From Ruminococcus sp. 210702-SL.1.03 (lineage in GTDB: Bacteria > Bacillota > Clostridia > Oscillospirales > Ruminococcaceae): DNA of 64,000 nucleotides. The notes below the pieces were generated by a model, which saw nothing but the letters and a program-made list of their open reading frames with translations, did no database searches and was not told where the DNA came from. The stretch spans positions 1 through 64,000 of the forward strand of contig NZ_JAJCLZ010000006.1 of the NCBI RefSeq assembly GCF_020559915.1. The letters are read 5' to 3'. Shown in pieces: positions 46,621-55,449 of this stretch (position 1 is its first letter; each line of letters starts with the position of its first letter). Made by a program: the position numbers and the translations under genes.

Positions 46621-48696
46621 ATGGCTCTGAATATACCTAAGGAATACGAGCTGCCGCTGTATCTTTTTCACGAAGGCTCGCTGCATACCGCTTACGATTT
46701 CTTCGGTTCGCACCCCTGCAAGAGGGAAGGCGCAGAAGGAAGAGTTTTCAGAGTATGGGCGGCTAAGGCTCAGGGCGTTTCGCTGGTGGGCGATTTCAAT
46801 AACTGGAACGCTGAGGCGAATCGAATGGAGCAGCTGGGCGATACGGGCGTATGGGAAGTATTCGTTACAGGTCTGAAAACTTTTGATTCTTACAAATACG
46901 CAGTTACAGGCTGCGACGGAGTTACCAGAATGAAAGCCGACCCCTACGGCACGCATATGGGCGTAGCGCCCGAAACGGTGTCGAAGGTGTTTGATATAGA
47001 TGACTACCTCTGGAGCGATAAGAAATATCTCGCCGAGAAGAAAAAGAAAGATATTTACAACAGTCCCATGAATATCTACGAGGTGCACCTCAATTCATGG
47101 AAGACCTGCGAAACCGGCAAGTATTACAGCTACACAGATTTTGCACGCGAGATAATACCGTATATGCTGGATATGGGCTATACGCATATAGAGTTCATGC
47201 CGCTGGCGGAATATCCTTTCGACGGCTCCTGGGGCTATCAGGGAATAGGCTACTACGCCCCGACCTCGCGCTTCGGCACGCCTAAGGATTTCATGATGAT
47301 GGTAGACCTCTTCCACGCGGCGGGCATAGCAGTTATACTCGACTGGGTGCCTGCGCATTTCCCGCGCGACGAGGCAGGCCTTTTTGAATTTGACGGCTCG
47401 GCTTCATACGAGTACGCCGACCCGAAAAAACGCGACCACTTAGCATGGGGCACGCGCGTTTTCGATTACGGCAGACCCGAAGTGCGCAGCTTCCTTATTT
47501 CTAACGCGCTGTACTGGCTCGAAAAATACCATATCGACGGTCTTAGAGTAGACGCTGTGGCTTCTATGCTGTATCTCGATTACGACAGACGCGACGGCGA
47601 GTGGACGCCTAACGAATTCGGCGGTCATGAGAATCTCGAAGCGATAGAATTTTTCCACAAGCTGAACGAAGCGGTCTTCGCAAAAGACCCGCACACGCTG
47701 ATGATAGCTGAGGAATCTACCGCATGGCCGATGGTGACCAAGCCTGTTTCGGACGGCGGACTGGGCTTTAACTTCAAGTGGAACATGGGCTGGATGAACG
47801 ATATGCTGAAATATATGCAGCTCGACCCGATACACAGAGCGTTTCACCACGATATGCTTACGTTCTCGTTCTTCTACGCATTCTCTGAAAATTACATACT
47901 GCCTATCTCGCACGACGAGGTAGTTCACGGCAAGGCTTCACTGATAAACAAAATGTTCGGCGGAGATGCCGATATGAAGTTCGCGCAGGCGCGCCTTTTC
48001 ATGGCTTACATGATGGCGCACCCCGGAAAGAAGCTGCTTTTCATGGGCAGCGAGTTCGCGCAGTTCAGAGAGTGGGATTACGAAAACGGTCTGGAATGGT
48101 TCATGATAGAGGAATATGACAGCCATAGGAATTATCAGAAATATATCCGCAGGCTGAATAATTTCTACAAAGACACTCCTGCGCTTTGGGAGCGCGACTT
48201 CACATGGGAGGGCTTCTCGTGGATCTCTAACGACGATTACCGCCAGAGCATAATAATCTTCCGCAGATTTGATAAGAGCGGAAACGAGGTAATAATCGTC
48301 TGCAACTTCGTGCCCGTAGCGCGCACAAGCTACTGCTTCGGCGTGCCCTACGACGGCGAATACACTGAGGTGCTCAACTGTACCTCTGAGGACGGCGCGC
48401 CGCTTACCAACGGCACGGTACATTCAAAGCCCGTACCTATGCACGGTCTGGAACATTCTATATGTATAGATATTCCCGCATACGGCTGCTTGTACTTTAC
48501 CGTGAAGAAGGACGAGCCGAAGAAGAAAAAGTCGGCGGCTAAGCCTAAGACCGCTAAAACTGCGAAGAGCACAAAGACGGCTAAGACGACCAAGACTGCT
48601 AAGGCTGAGAAATCTGCGGCTAAGACGACTAAGACCTCTAAAACGGCTAAAAGCACAAAGCCCGCAGCGAAAAAGAGCGCGGCGGATAAAAAATAA
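46621..48696 (+). CDS. glgB: Glycogen branching enzyme with a lysine-rich C-terminal tail
   Basis: It makes alpha-1,6 branches in glycogen. The 691-residue protein has an N-terminal carbohydrate-binding domain (VSLVGDFNNWN) and a GH13 barrel with the nucleophile Asp in GLRVDAVASML, the acid/base Glu in MIAEEST and the third Asp in ISHDEVVHGK. The usual C-terminal beta domain ends near residue 628. Residues 629-691 are an extra tail in which 24 of 63 residues are Lys and nearly all the rest Ala, Thr or Ser, in repeats such as KTAKTT and KSTK, like a histone H1 tail. Such a tail is not a normal part of GlgB. AAGGAGGATC precedes the ATG. Confidence 0.94.
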   Translation: MALNIPKEYELPLYLFHEGSLHTAYDFFGSHPCKREGAEGRVFRVWAAKAQGVSLVGDFNNWNAEANRMEQLGDTGVWEVFVTGLKTFDSYKYAVTGCDGVTRMKADPYGTHMGVAPETVSKVFDIDDYLWSDKKYLAEKKKKDIYNSPMNIYEVHLNSWKTCETGKYYSYTDFAREIIPYMLDMGYTHIEFMPLAEYPFDGSWGYQGIGYYAPTSRFGTPKDFMMMVDLFHAAGIAVILDWVPAHFPRDEAGLFEFDGSASYEYADPKKRDHLAWGTRVFDYGRPEVRSFLISNALYWLEKYHIDGLRVDAVASMLYLDYDRRDGEWTPNEFGGHENLEAIEFFHKLNEAVFAKDPHTLMIAEESTAWPMVTKPVSDGGLGFNFKWNMGWMNDMLKYMQLDPIHRAFHHDMLTFSFFYAFSENYILPISHDEVVHGKASLINKMFGGDADMKFAQARLFMAYMMAHPGKKLLFMGSEFAQFREWDYENGLEWFMIEEYDSHRNYQKYIRRLNNFYKDTPALWERDFTWEGFSWISNDDYRQSIIIFRRFDKSGNEVIIVCNFVPVARTSYCFGVPYDGEYTEVLNCTSEDGAPLTNGTVHSKPVPMHGLEHSICIDIPAYGCLYFTVKKDEPKKKKSAAKPKTAKTAKSTKTAKTTKTAKAEKSAAKTTKTSKTAKSTKPAAKKSAADKK

Positions 48697-48769
48697 GACA
48701 TCAGCGGCAGACAAAACTGCCATTGATAGATAGATGAACAATATTTAAGAAATTGGTGGGTGAATTATT

Positions 48770-49972
48770 ATGTTCAACAAAAAAGAATGCGTAGCAATGC
48801 TGCTCGCAGGCGGACAGGGAAGCCGCTTGTACGCACTGACGCAGACCGTGGCTAAGCCCGCGGTGCCTTTCGGTGCAAAGTATCGTATAATCGACTTTCC
48901 GCTTTCAAACTGCATCAACTCGGGCATAGATACCGTAGGCGTGCTTACTCAGTACCAGCCCCTTGTGCTCAACGAGTACATCGGAAACGGCCAGCCTTGG
49001 GACCTCGATAGGATCCACGGCGGAGTACACGTTCTGCCCCCGTACCAGAAGGCTTCGGGCGCAGACTGGTATTCGGGCACTGCTAACGCTATTTATCAGA
49101 ATATCGGCTTCATCGAAAGATACGACCCTGAGTACGTTATAATCCTCTCGGGCGACCATATCTACAAGATGGATTACAACAAGATGCTCTCTTTCCACAA
49201 GGAAAAGGGCGCGGACGCCACCATCGCGGTACTCGACGTGCCTAAGGAAGAGGCTTCGCGCTTCGGCATCATGATAACCGACGATGAGGACAACATCATA
49301 GACTTTGAGGAAAAGCCGAAGAACCCGCGCTCTACCCTCGCTTCTATGGGTATCTACATATTCACATGGAAAAAGCTGCGCGCTTACCTCATCGCAAACG
49401 AAAACGATAAGGAAGCCAGCAAGGACTTCGGAAAGAACATAATCCCCGATATGAGAGAAGCAGGCGAAAAGCTGGTAGCTTACCGCTTCGACGGCTACTG
49501 GAAGGACGTAGGAACTATCGACTCTCTTTGGGAAGCCAACATGGATCTTATCAACCCCAATATCCCCATCGACCTTTACGACCAGAGCTGGAAGATCTAC
49601 TCGAGAAACCCCGTGCTGCCTCCGCAGAGCATCGGCAAAAACGCCAGCGTGCAGAACTCTATGGTGACCGAGGGCTGCGTGATCGACGGCTCGGTAGAAT
49701 TTTCGATGATCTCTGAGGGCGTTACCGTAGAAGAGGGCGCAGTTATCTACGACTCTATACTGATGCCCGGCTGCGTAGTAAAGAAGGGCGCGCACGTAGA
49801 GTACGCGATAGTAGGTGAAGACTCCGTTATAGGCGAGAACGCGCAGATAGGCGCAAGACCTGAAACGATAGAGGATAAGGACACCTGGGGCGTAGCAGTA
49901 GTAGGCCATAAGCTGAACATCTCAGACGGCGCTGCCGTAGCACCCAAGGCTATCATTTACGAAGATATGTAA
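48770..49972 (+). CDS. glgC: Glucose-1-phosphate adenylyltransferase, catalytic subunit
   Basis: It makes ADP-glucose from glucose-1-phosphate and ATP, the committed step of glycogen synthesis. The 400-residue protein has the nucleotide-binding [32 protein letters not shown] in overlapping blocks, GTANAIYQN and [10 protein letters not shown], then a left-handed beta-helix of hexapeptide repeats. These active-site residues are intact, unlike those of the glgD product. It follows glgB by 73 bases and precedes glgD by 16. Confidence 0.96.
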   Translation: MFNKKECVAMLLAGGQGSRLYALTQTVAKPAVPFGAKYRIIDFPLSNCINSGIDTVGVLTQYQPLVLNEYIGNGQPWDLDRIHGGVHVLPPYQKASGADWYSGTANAIYQNIGFIERYDPEYVIILSGDHIYKMDYNKMLSFHKEKGADATIAVLDVPKEEASRFGIMITDDEDNIIDFEEKPKNPRSTLASMGIYIFTWKKLRAYLIANENDKEASKDFGKNIIPDMREAGEKLVAYRFDGYWKDVGTIDSLWEANMDLINPNIPIDLYDQSWKIYSRNPVLPPQSIGKNASVQNSMVTEGCVIDGSVEFSMISEGVTVEEGAVIYDSILMPGCVVKKGAHVEYAIVGEDSVIGENAQIGARPETIEDKDTWGVAVVGHKLNISDGAAVAPKAIIYEDM

Positions 49973-49988
49973 GGAAGGAAGATCTGCA

Positions 49989-51116
49989 ATGAGTGTAAAT
50001 ATGGGTAATGTCCTCGGTCTTGTTTTCGCCAATATGCACGATATGACCGTAGGAGATCTGACTAAAAACAGAACTATGGGATCTGTACTTTTCGGAGGCA
50101 GATACCGCTTGATCGATTTTCCGCTTTCCAATATGGTAAACAGCGGTATAAACGCAGTAGGCGTAATCACTAAGGATAACTACCAGTCGCTGCTCGACCA
50201 CCTCGGCTCGGCAAGAGAGTGGGATCTCGCGCGCAAAAAGGGCGGTCTTTACATACTCCCGCCTTTCGGCAACGCAGGCGCTTCGCTCTACACGGGCAGA
50301 ATTGAGGCGCTCAACGGCGCTATGAGCTTCATTCGCCACTCTATGTGCGAATACGTCGTAATGTCTGACTGCGACGTAGTTACCAACATCGACTACAAGC
50401 CGATAGTAGAGCGACATGCAGAGAGCGGCGCTGATATAACCATCGTGGCTCACACCGGTCAGTATTCAAATGATGATATAAAGATGTCCACCGTGCTCAA
50501 TACCGATGAAAACGGCAAGGTACAGAGCGTGCTCATTCGCCCCGACATCAGCGGCACCTGCACCACCAGCCTTAACGTTTTCGTGATGAAGAAAGACTTC
50601 CTCATCGAGTTGGTAACAGACCTTATCGCGCGCGGACAGGTAAGCTTTGAGACCGACGTGCTTCAGGCTAAGTGCGGCGAGCTGAACATTCAGGCTTACG
50701 AGTACAACAACTACTTCTCTAAGATAACCAGCGTGAACTCTTACTTCAAGGCAAATATGGAGCTGCTCGACCCCGCGAACGCTTCGCAGCTTTACCTGCC
50801 TAAGCGCTCTATCTACACCAAGGTAAGCGACAACGCTCCCGCTAAGTACGACCTCAACTGCTCGGTAAAGAACTCCCTTATCGCAGACGGCTGCATAATC
50901 GAGGGCGAAGTTGAGAACTCTGTTATCTTCCGCGGAGTAAAGATAGGCAAGAACGCAAGAGTAAGAAACTGCATACTGATGCAGGGCACGGTAGTAGGCG
51001 ACGGAGCTGAGTGCAACTACCTTATCACCGATAAGAACGTTACCATCGGCAGCGGCCACATACTCACCAGCGCGCCTACATACCCGATGTACGTTGCAAA
51101 GGGCGCAGGCGTTTAA
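49989..51116 (+). CDS. glgD: Glucose-1-phosphate adenylyltransferase, GlgD subunit
   Basis: The 375-residue GlgC paralogue lacks the usual GGxGxRL nucleotide loop: its N terminus reads GLVFANMHDMTVGDLTKNR instead. It keeps FGGRYRLIDFPLSNM and the C-terminal beta-helix. In Firmicutes GlgD forms a hetero-oligomer with GlgC and raises activity without being catalytic on its own. It lies between glgC and glgA, with short spacers, in the standard Firmicute order. Confidence 0.94.
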   Translation: MSVNMGNVLGLVFANMHDMTVGDLTKNRTMGSVLFGGRYRLIDFPLSNMVNSGINAVGVITKDNYQSLLDHLGSAREWDLARKKGGLYILPPFGNAGASLYTGRIEALNGAMSFIRHSMCEYVVMSDCDVVTNIDYKPIVERHAESGADITIVAHTGQYSNDDIKMSTVLNTDENGKVQSVLIRPDISGTCTTSLNVFVMKKDFLIELVTDLIARGQVSFETDVLQAKCGELNIQAYEYNNYFSKITSVNSYFKANMELLDPANASQLYLPKRSIYTKVSDNAPAKYDLNCSVKNSLIADGCIIEGEVENSVIFRGVKIGKNARVRNCILMQGTVVGDGAECNYLITDKNVTIGSGHILTSAPTYPMYVAKGAGV

Positions 51117-51156
51117 AAAACCTTTTCAGCCACATAACGAAAGAAGGTACGAAACA

Positions 51157-52569
51157 TTGAATATTTTATATACAGCCAGCGAGGCTCTGCCCTTTATAGC
51201 TTCGGGCGGACTTGCAGACGTAGCAGGCTCGCTGCCCCGCGCTATCAATGAAGAGGGCAACGACTGCCGCGTGGTAATACCCTACTACGGACAAATAAAG
51301 CAGGAGCTGAAAGATAAGTGCAGCTACCTCACCAATTTCACCGTGCCTGTTGCATGGAGAAACCAGTACTGCGGCGTATTCACCGCGGTGGTAAACGGCG
51401 TTACATATTACCTGCTTGATAACGAATACTACTTCGCAAGAAACGGTCTTTACGGCTTTTACGACGACGCTGAGAGATACATATTCTTCTCGCGCGCGGT
51501 ACTCGAGCTGCTGAGATACATCGACTTCAAGCCGCAGGTGATCAACGCTAACGACTGGCAGACAGCCCTCGTTCCCGTTTACTACGATATTTTCTACCGC
51601 TATCAGGGCGGCTATGAGGATATCAAGACGGTATTTACCATTCACAATATACAGTATCAGGGCAGATACGGTCTGGAGATCATAAACGACCTCATGGGCA
51701 TACCCCTATACCACACCGACCTGCTGGAGTACGACGGCGACGTAAACTTTATGAAGGCGGCTATCGAGTGCGCCGACAAGGTGACCACCGTTTCGCCCAG
51801 CTACGCTTGGGAGATACTCGACCCCTGGTATTCCTACGGTCTGGACAGGATACTTGTGAAGAAGCAGTACAAGCTCTGCGGATTCCTCAACGGTATAGAT
51901 CAGGACGTTTACAATCCTGAGACCGACCCGAACATTCCCGTACACTACTCCTACATGAACCGCGGCGGCAAGAAGATCTGCAAGGAAAAGCTGCTGGAGG
52001 AGTTTGGTCTGGCAAAGGGCGACGAGCCTGTAATAGGCATAGTTACCAGATTTGTAAGCCACAAGGGTCTTGACCTCGTGAAATACGTTTTTGAGGACAT
52101 GGTACGCCTCGGCTGTAAGTTCACCATACTCGGCTCGGGCGAGAAGATCTACGAAGATTTCTTCCGCGAGATGGCTTACCGCTATCCCGACAGAGTAGGC
52201 GTTACCATCGGCTTCGTGCCCCCGCTCTCGAAGCGCATTTATGCGGGCGCGGATATGTTCCTCATGCCCTCTCAGAGCGAGCCTTGCGGACTTGCACAGA
52301 TGATCTCGCTGAGATACGGCACTATACCGATAGTAAGAGAAACCGGCGGTCTGCGCGACTCTATCAAGGACGCGGGCGGCGAGAACGGCAACGGCTTTAC
52401 ATTCAAGACCTATAATGCCAACGATATGCTCGACGCAGTAACGCGCGCAAGAGTAGCATACGACAACAAGGAAAGATGGAACGCGCTGGTAGGACACGCT
52501 ATGCGCGAGGACTTTAGCTGGAAGCGTTCGGCCAAGCTCTACATCGGACTTTACAAAGATATTCACTGA
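51157..52569 (+). CDS. glgA: Glycogen synthase (ADP-glucose)
   Basis: It elongates alpha-1,4-glucan from ADP-glucose. The 470-residue GT5 protein starts MNILYTASEALPF and has SGGLADVAGSLP, where the usual Lys before the GG is replaced by Ser, then ANDWQTAL, TIHNIQYQG, and the C-terminal SQSEPCGLAQMISLRYGT and RETGGLRDS. The start is TTG at 51157, nine bases after AAGAAGG; the open frame upstream to 51094 overlaps glgD. It is the last gene before a terminator. Confidence 0.94.
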   Translation: MNILYTASEALPFIASGGLADVAGSLPRAINEEGNDCRVVIPYYGQIKQELKDKCSYLTNFTVPVAWRNQYCGVFTAVVNGVTYYLLDNEYYFARNGLYGFYDDAERYIFFSRAVLELLRYIDFKPQVINANDWQTALVPVYYDIFYRYQGGYEDIKTVFTIHNIQYQGRYGLEIINDLMGIPLYHTDLLEYDGDVNFMKAAIECADKVTTVSPSYAWEILDPWYSYGLDRILVKKQYKLCGFLNGIDQDVYNPETDPNIPVHYSYMNRGGKKICKEKLLEEFGLAKGDEPVIGIVTRFVSHKGLDLVKYVFEDMVRLGCKFTILGSGEKIYEDFFREMAYRYPDRVGVTIGFVPPLSKRIYAGADMFLMPSQSEPCGLAQMISLRYGTIPIVRETGGLRDSIKDAGGENGNGFTFKTYNANDMLDAVTRARVAYDNKERWNALVGHAMREDFSWKRSAKLYIGLYKDIH

Positions 52570-52592
52570 TTTATTTCATCTATCAGAAAACT

Positions 52593-52630
52593 GGCGGCGC
52601 CGGGCATTTTCGCTTCGGCACCGCCTTTTT
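52593..52630 (+). terminator. Terminator of the glycogen operon
   Basis: GGCGGcGCCG pairs with CGGCaCCGCC with one mismatch, followed by five T. Confidence 0.82.
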
Positions 52631-52666
52631 CATTTGCGCAAAATGACCGAAATTGCTGCAAAACTC

Positions 52667-52695
52667 TTGACACTCATTTGGCGATATGGTATAAT
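52667..52695 (+). promoter_or_regulatory. Consensus promoter of the manA-to-pyrD gene run
   Basis: TTGACA at 52667-52672 and TATAAT at 52690-52695 lie 17 bases apart, with TGG before the -10, a full consensus. No further clear promoter or terminator was seen until 61926. Confidence 0.88.
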
Positions 52696-52780
52696 AAAAT
52701 TAACTGAAATTAAATGCGACATATTAAAATTGTTGCATATTCAATTTAGAATACTTGAACGAAAGGATATGATATTTCAG

Positions 52781-53725
52781 ATGGCTATTTTTAAACTAGA
52801 GCCTGCATTTAAGGACTATATATGGGGCGGCACAAGACTTCGCGACGAGTACGGCAAAAAGTGCGATTACGATAAGGTGGCTGAGAGCTGGGAGCTTTCC
52901 TGCCATAAAGACGGCGCTTCTACCGTGGCGGACGGCGAGGACAAAGGCCTTACCCTCGAGCAGTACATCGAAAAGCACGGCAAAAAGGTGCTGGGCAGCG
53001 ACTGCGAAAAGTTTGAGAATTTTCCGATACTGATAAAGCTCATCGACGCTAAGGATAATCTTTCAGTGCAGGTGCACCCCGATAACGAGTACGCTATGCG
53101 CGTAGAGGGCGAGTACGGCAAGACAGAGATGTGGTACGTTGTAGACGCAGACCCCGGCGCTACCCTGCTTTACGGCTTTAAGCACGAGATAAGCAAGGAC
53201 GAATTTGCAAGACGCATCGCCGATAACACCCTGCTGGAAGTTACCAACGCTGTTCCCGTAAAGAAGGGCGACGTTTTCTTCATTCAGGCGGGCACTCTTC
53301 ACGCTATCGGCAAGGGCATACTCATAGCCGAGATACAGCAGAATTCCAACACCACCTACCGTATTTACGATTACGGCAGAGTGGGCAAAGACGGCAAGCC
53401 CAGAGAGCTGCACGTTGAAAAGGCTAAGGACGTTACTAAGCTCGCGCCCGCGCAGCAGTATCCCGATACGCCTGTTGAAAAATTCGAGGGCTACACCGGC
53501 AAGCTGCTCGCTTCCTGCGATTACTTCACTACATACGCGCTCGACATCAACGGCAGCGCTAAGCTAAACGCGGACGAAAAGTCTTTCAACAGCATTCTTG
53601 TGCTCGAGGGCGAGTGCACGATAGGCGGCGTGAAAGCTGCTAAGGGCGACAGCGTTTTCGTAAGCGCAGGTACGGGAGAATATGCGGTAGAGGGCTGCTG
53701 CAAAGCGGTGCTCACCAAAGTTTGA
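52781..53725 (+). CDS. manA: Mannose-6-phosphate isomerase, Firmicute type
   Basis: It interconverts mannose-6-phosphate and fructose-6-phosphate. The 314-residue cupin enzyme starts MAIFKLEPAFKDYIWGG and has QVHPDNEYA, the zinc-binding EMWYV and GTLHAIG, and EIQQNSNTTYRIYDYGR. The length is that of the short Firmicute form. The start is uncertain: ATG at 52769 and 52781 are both in frame, and AAAGGA at 52762 is poorly spaced for either. The second matches relatives better. It is the first gene after a consensus promoter. Confidence 0.92.
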   Translation: MAIFKLEPAFKDYIWGGTRLRDEYGKKCDYDKVAESWELSCHKDGASTVADGEDKGLTLEQYIEKHGKKVLGSDCEKFENFPILIKLIDAKDNLSVQVHPDNEYAMRVEGEYGKTEMWYVVDADPGATLLYGFKHEISKDEFARRIADNTLLEVTNAVPVKKGDVFFIQAGTLHAIGKGILIAEIQQNSNTTYRIYDYGRVGKDGKPRELHVEKAKDVTKLAPAQQYPDTPVEKFEGYTGKLLASCDYFTTYALDINGSAKLNADEKSFNSILVLEGECTIGGVKAAKGDSVFVSAGTGEYAVEGCCKAVLTKV

Positions 53726-53740
53726 TAAAGGGGTATAAAC

Positions 53741-54697
53741 ATGAAATATTATATAGGTATAGATCTCGGCGGTACTAACATAAAGGCAGGCGTGGTATCT
53801 GAGGATTTTGAGATAGTTTCAAAGGCGACCTGCAAGACAAACCTGCCCCGCCCCGCGGAAGAGATATGCGCGGACATGGCAAAGGTAGCGCTCGAGGCGG
53901 TAGAAAAGGCAGGCCTTACCCTCGAAAACATCGAGAGCGTAGGCATCGGCACGCCGGGTACTGCGAACTCTGAGAGCGGCGTTATAGAGTATTCAAACAA
54001 TCTGGGCTTTTTGAATTTCCCCGTAGTGAAGCTCATGCGCACTCATATAGATAAGCCCTGTTTCGTGGAAAACGACGCTAACGCTGCGGCTTACGGTGAA
54101 TTTGTCGCAGGCGCGGCTAAGGGCGCGAATGACGCGGTATGTATCACACTCGGCACGGGCGTAGGCGGCGGAATAATCATCAACGGCAAGATCTACTCGG
54201 GCTTCAACTTCGCGGGCGCTGAGATAGGTCACACTGTGGTAGACCCCAACGGTCCTGAGTGCACCTGCGGCAGAAAGGGCTGCTTCGAGGTATTCTCTTC
54301 GGCAACGGGTCTGGTAAGAATGACTAAGGAAGCCATGCTCGCCGACAAGAGCTCGATAATGTGGAAGATGAACGAAGATGACGGCAAGGTATCTGCCAGA
54401 ACCGCTTTCAACGCTATGCGCGCGGGCGATAAGGCTGGCAAGGAAGTAGTTGAAAAGTACATCAAGTACCTGGCGCTCGGCATCACGAACACCATCAACA
54501 TTTTCCAGCCCGACATACTCTGCATAGGCGGAGGCGTTTGCAACGAGGGCGACCCGCTGCTGCTGCCGCTGAAAGAGCTTGTGGCTAAGGAAGTTTATAC
54601 CAAAAACTCGGCTAAGAACACCGAGATAGTTATAGCTAAGCTCGGCAACGACGCGGGCATAATCGGCGCGGCTTTCTTGGGTCTGAACAAAAACTAA
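53741..54697 (+). CDS. glk: ROK-family glucokinase
   Basis: It phosphorylates glucose to glucose-6-phosphate with ATP. The 318-residue protein has the phosphate-binding GIDLGGTNIKAG, ENDANAAAYGE, LGTGVGGGII and the ROK zinc motif CTCGRKGCFEV. There is no helix-turn-helix, so it is a kinase rather than an NagC-type repressor. It follows manA by 15 bases, consistent with a shared role in feeding hexoses into glycolysis and glycogen. Confidence 0.93.
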   Translation: MKYYIGIDLGGTNIKAGVVSEDFEIVSKATCKTNLPRPAEEICADMAKVALEAVEKAGLTLENIESVGIGTPGTANSESGVIEYSNNLGFLNFPVVKLMRTHIDKPCFVENDANAAAYGEFVAGAAKGANDAVCITLGTGVGGGIIINGKIYSGFNFAGAEIGHTVVDPNGPECTCGRKGCFEVFSSATGLVRMTKEAMLADKSSIMWKMNEDDGKVSARTAFNAMRAGDKAGKEVVEKYIKYLALGITNTINIFQPDILCIGGGVCNEGDPLLLPLKELVAKEVYTKNSAKNTEIVIAKLGNDAGIIGAAFLGLNKN

Positions 54698-54722
54698 AAC
54701 GCAGTTTATAAGGAGAACAGCA

Positions 54723-55415
54723 ATGGGGTTATTTGATAAAATATTAAAAGAAGCGGCAAAAGCTATCGACAACGCGATAGTGAATAACGGCGGCTCTACC
54801 GCGAACGGCAACAGCTTTGCCGAAGCGGTGGATAAGGCTATGGGCGTAAAGCATGAAGCTACCCACGTTTCAGCGCCATCGCCAGCACCTGCGAGCATCT
54901 CAAACGCGCCTTGCACGCCGCCCGAGGTACTGGCAAGCGGCAGTGAGCCGACAGCGCCTTACAAGATCGTGAAAAACGAATATTACGAGCCGATCTCGAG
55001 CTTTGAGCTGCCTGAGGATTTCACCGAATTCAGAAGCCACGCCGAGCCTATGATGTGCCATCTTTACAAGTATGATGAAAAAGATGACGCCGATATAGAC
55101 CTCAACAAGCCCTGTATCAGCCTTGACTGCGCTAACTTCATCTACAAGGCAGTAGTGAGCTACCTTAGCAGCGGCACAGTGAGCGGGCTTTCGCAGTTTC
55201 AGCCGATAGACCGCGGCCATATACTTTTCAAGGCGAAAAACGTAAACTATTACGGCAAGATAGTCGCTTTTTACGGGCTGTACCTCGGCGATAGATCTGA
55301 GAAGAATTACTGGGGACTCTGCATGACTTACTGTCGCGACGCAGTAGGCACGCCGCTCGAGAAAAAGCTGACGGCTATACTCGACCACGCTGCCGAAACT
55401 TACAACGAAGAATAA
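54723..55415 (+). CDS. Hypothetical protein
   Basis: I do not recognise this 230-residue protein. It opens with an amphipathic helix (MGLFDKILKEAAKAID), then a low-complexity Ala/Pro/Ser linker to about residue 75. A folded C-terminal region follows, with aromatic-rich segments (NYYGKIVAFYGLYLGD, NYWGLCMTYCRD). No signal peptide or membrane segment is present. It lies 25 bases after glk and 34 before ilvD, probably in the same transcript. No function is inferred. Confidence 0.6.
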   Translation: MGLFDKILKEAAKAIDNAIVNNGGSTANGNSFAEAVDKAMGVKHEATHVSAPSPAPASISNAPCTPPEVLASGSEPTAPYKIVKNEYYEPISSFELPEDFTEFRSHAEPMMCHLYKYDEKDDADIDLNKPCISLDCANFIYKAVVSYLSSGTVSGLSQFQPIDRGHILFKAKNVNYYGKIVAFYGLYLGDRSEKNYWGLCMTYCRDAVGTPLEKKLTAILDHAAETYNEE

Positions 55416-55449
55416 ATTTTATTCATATATGCAAAAGAGGTAATCTAAA

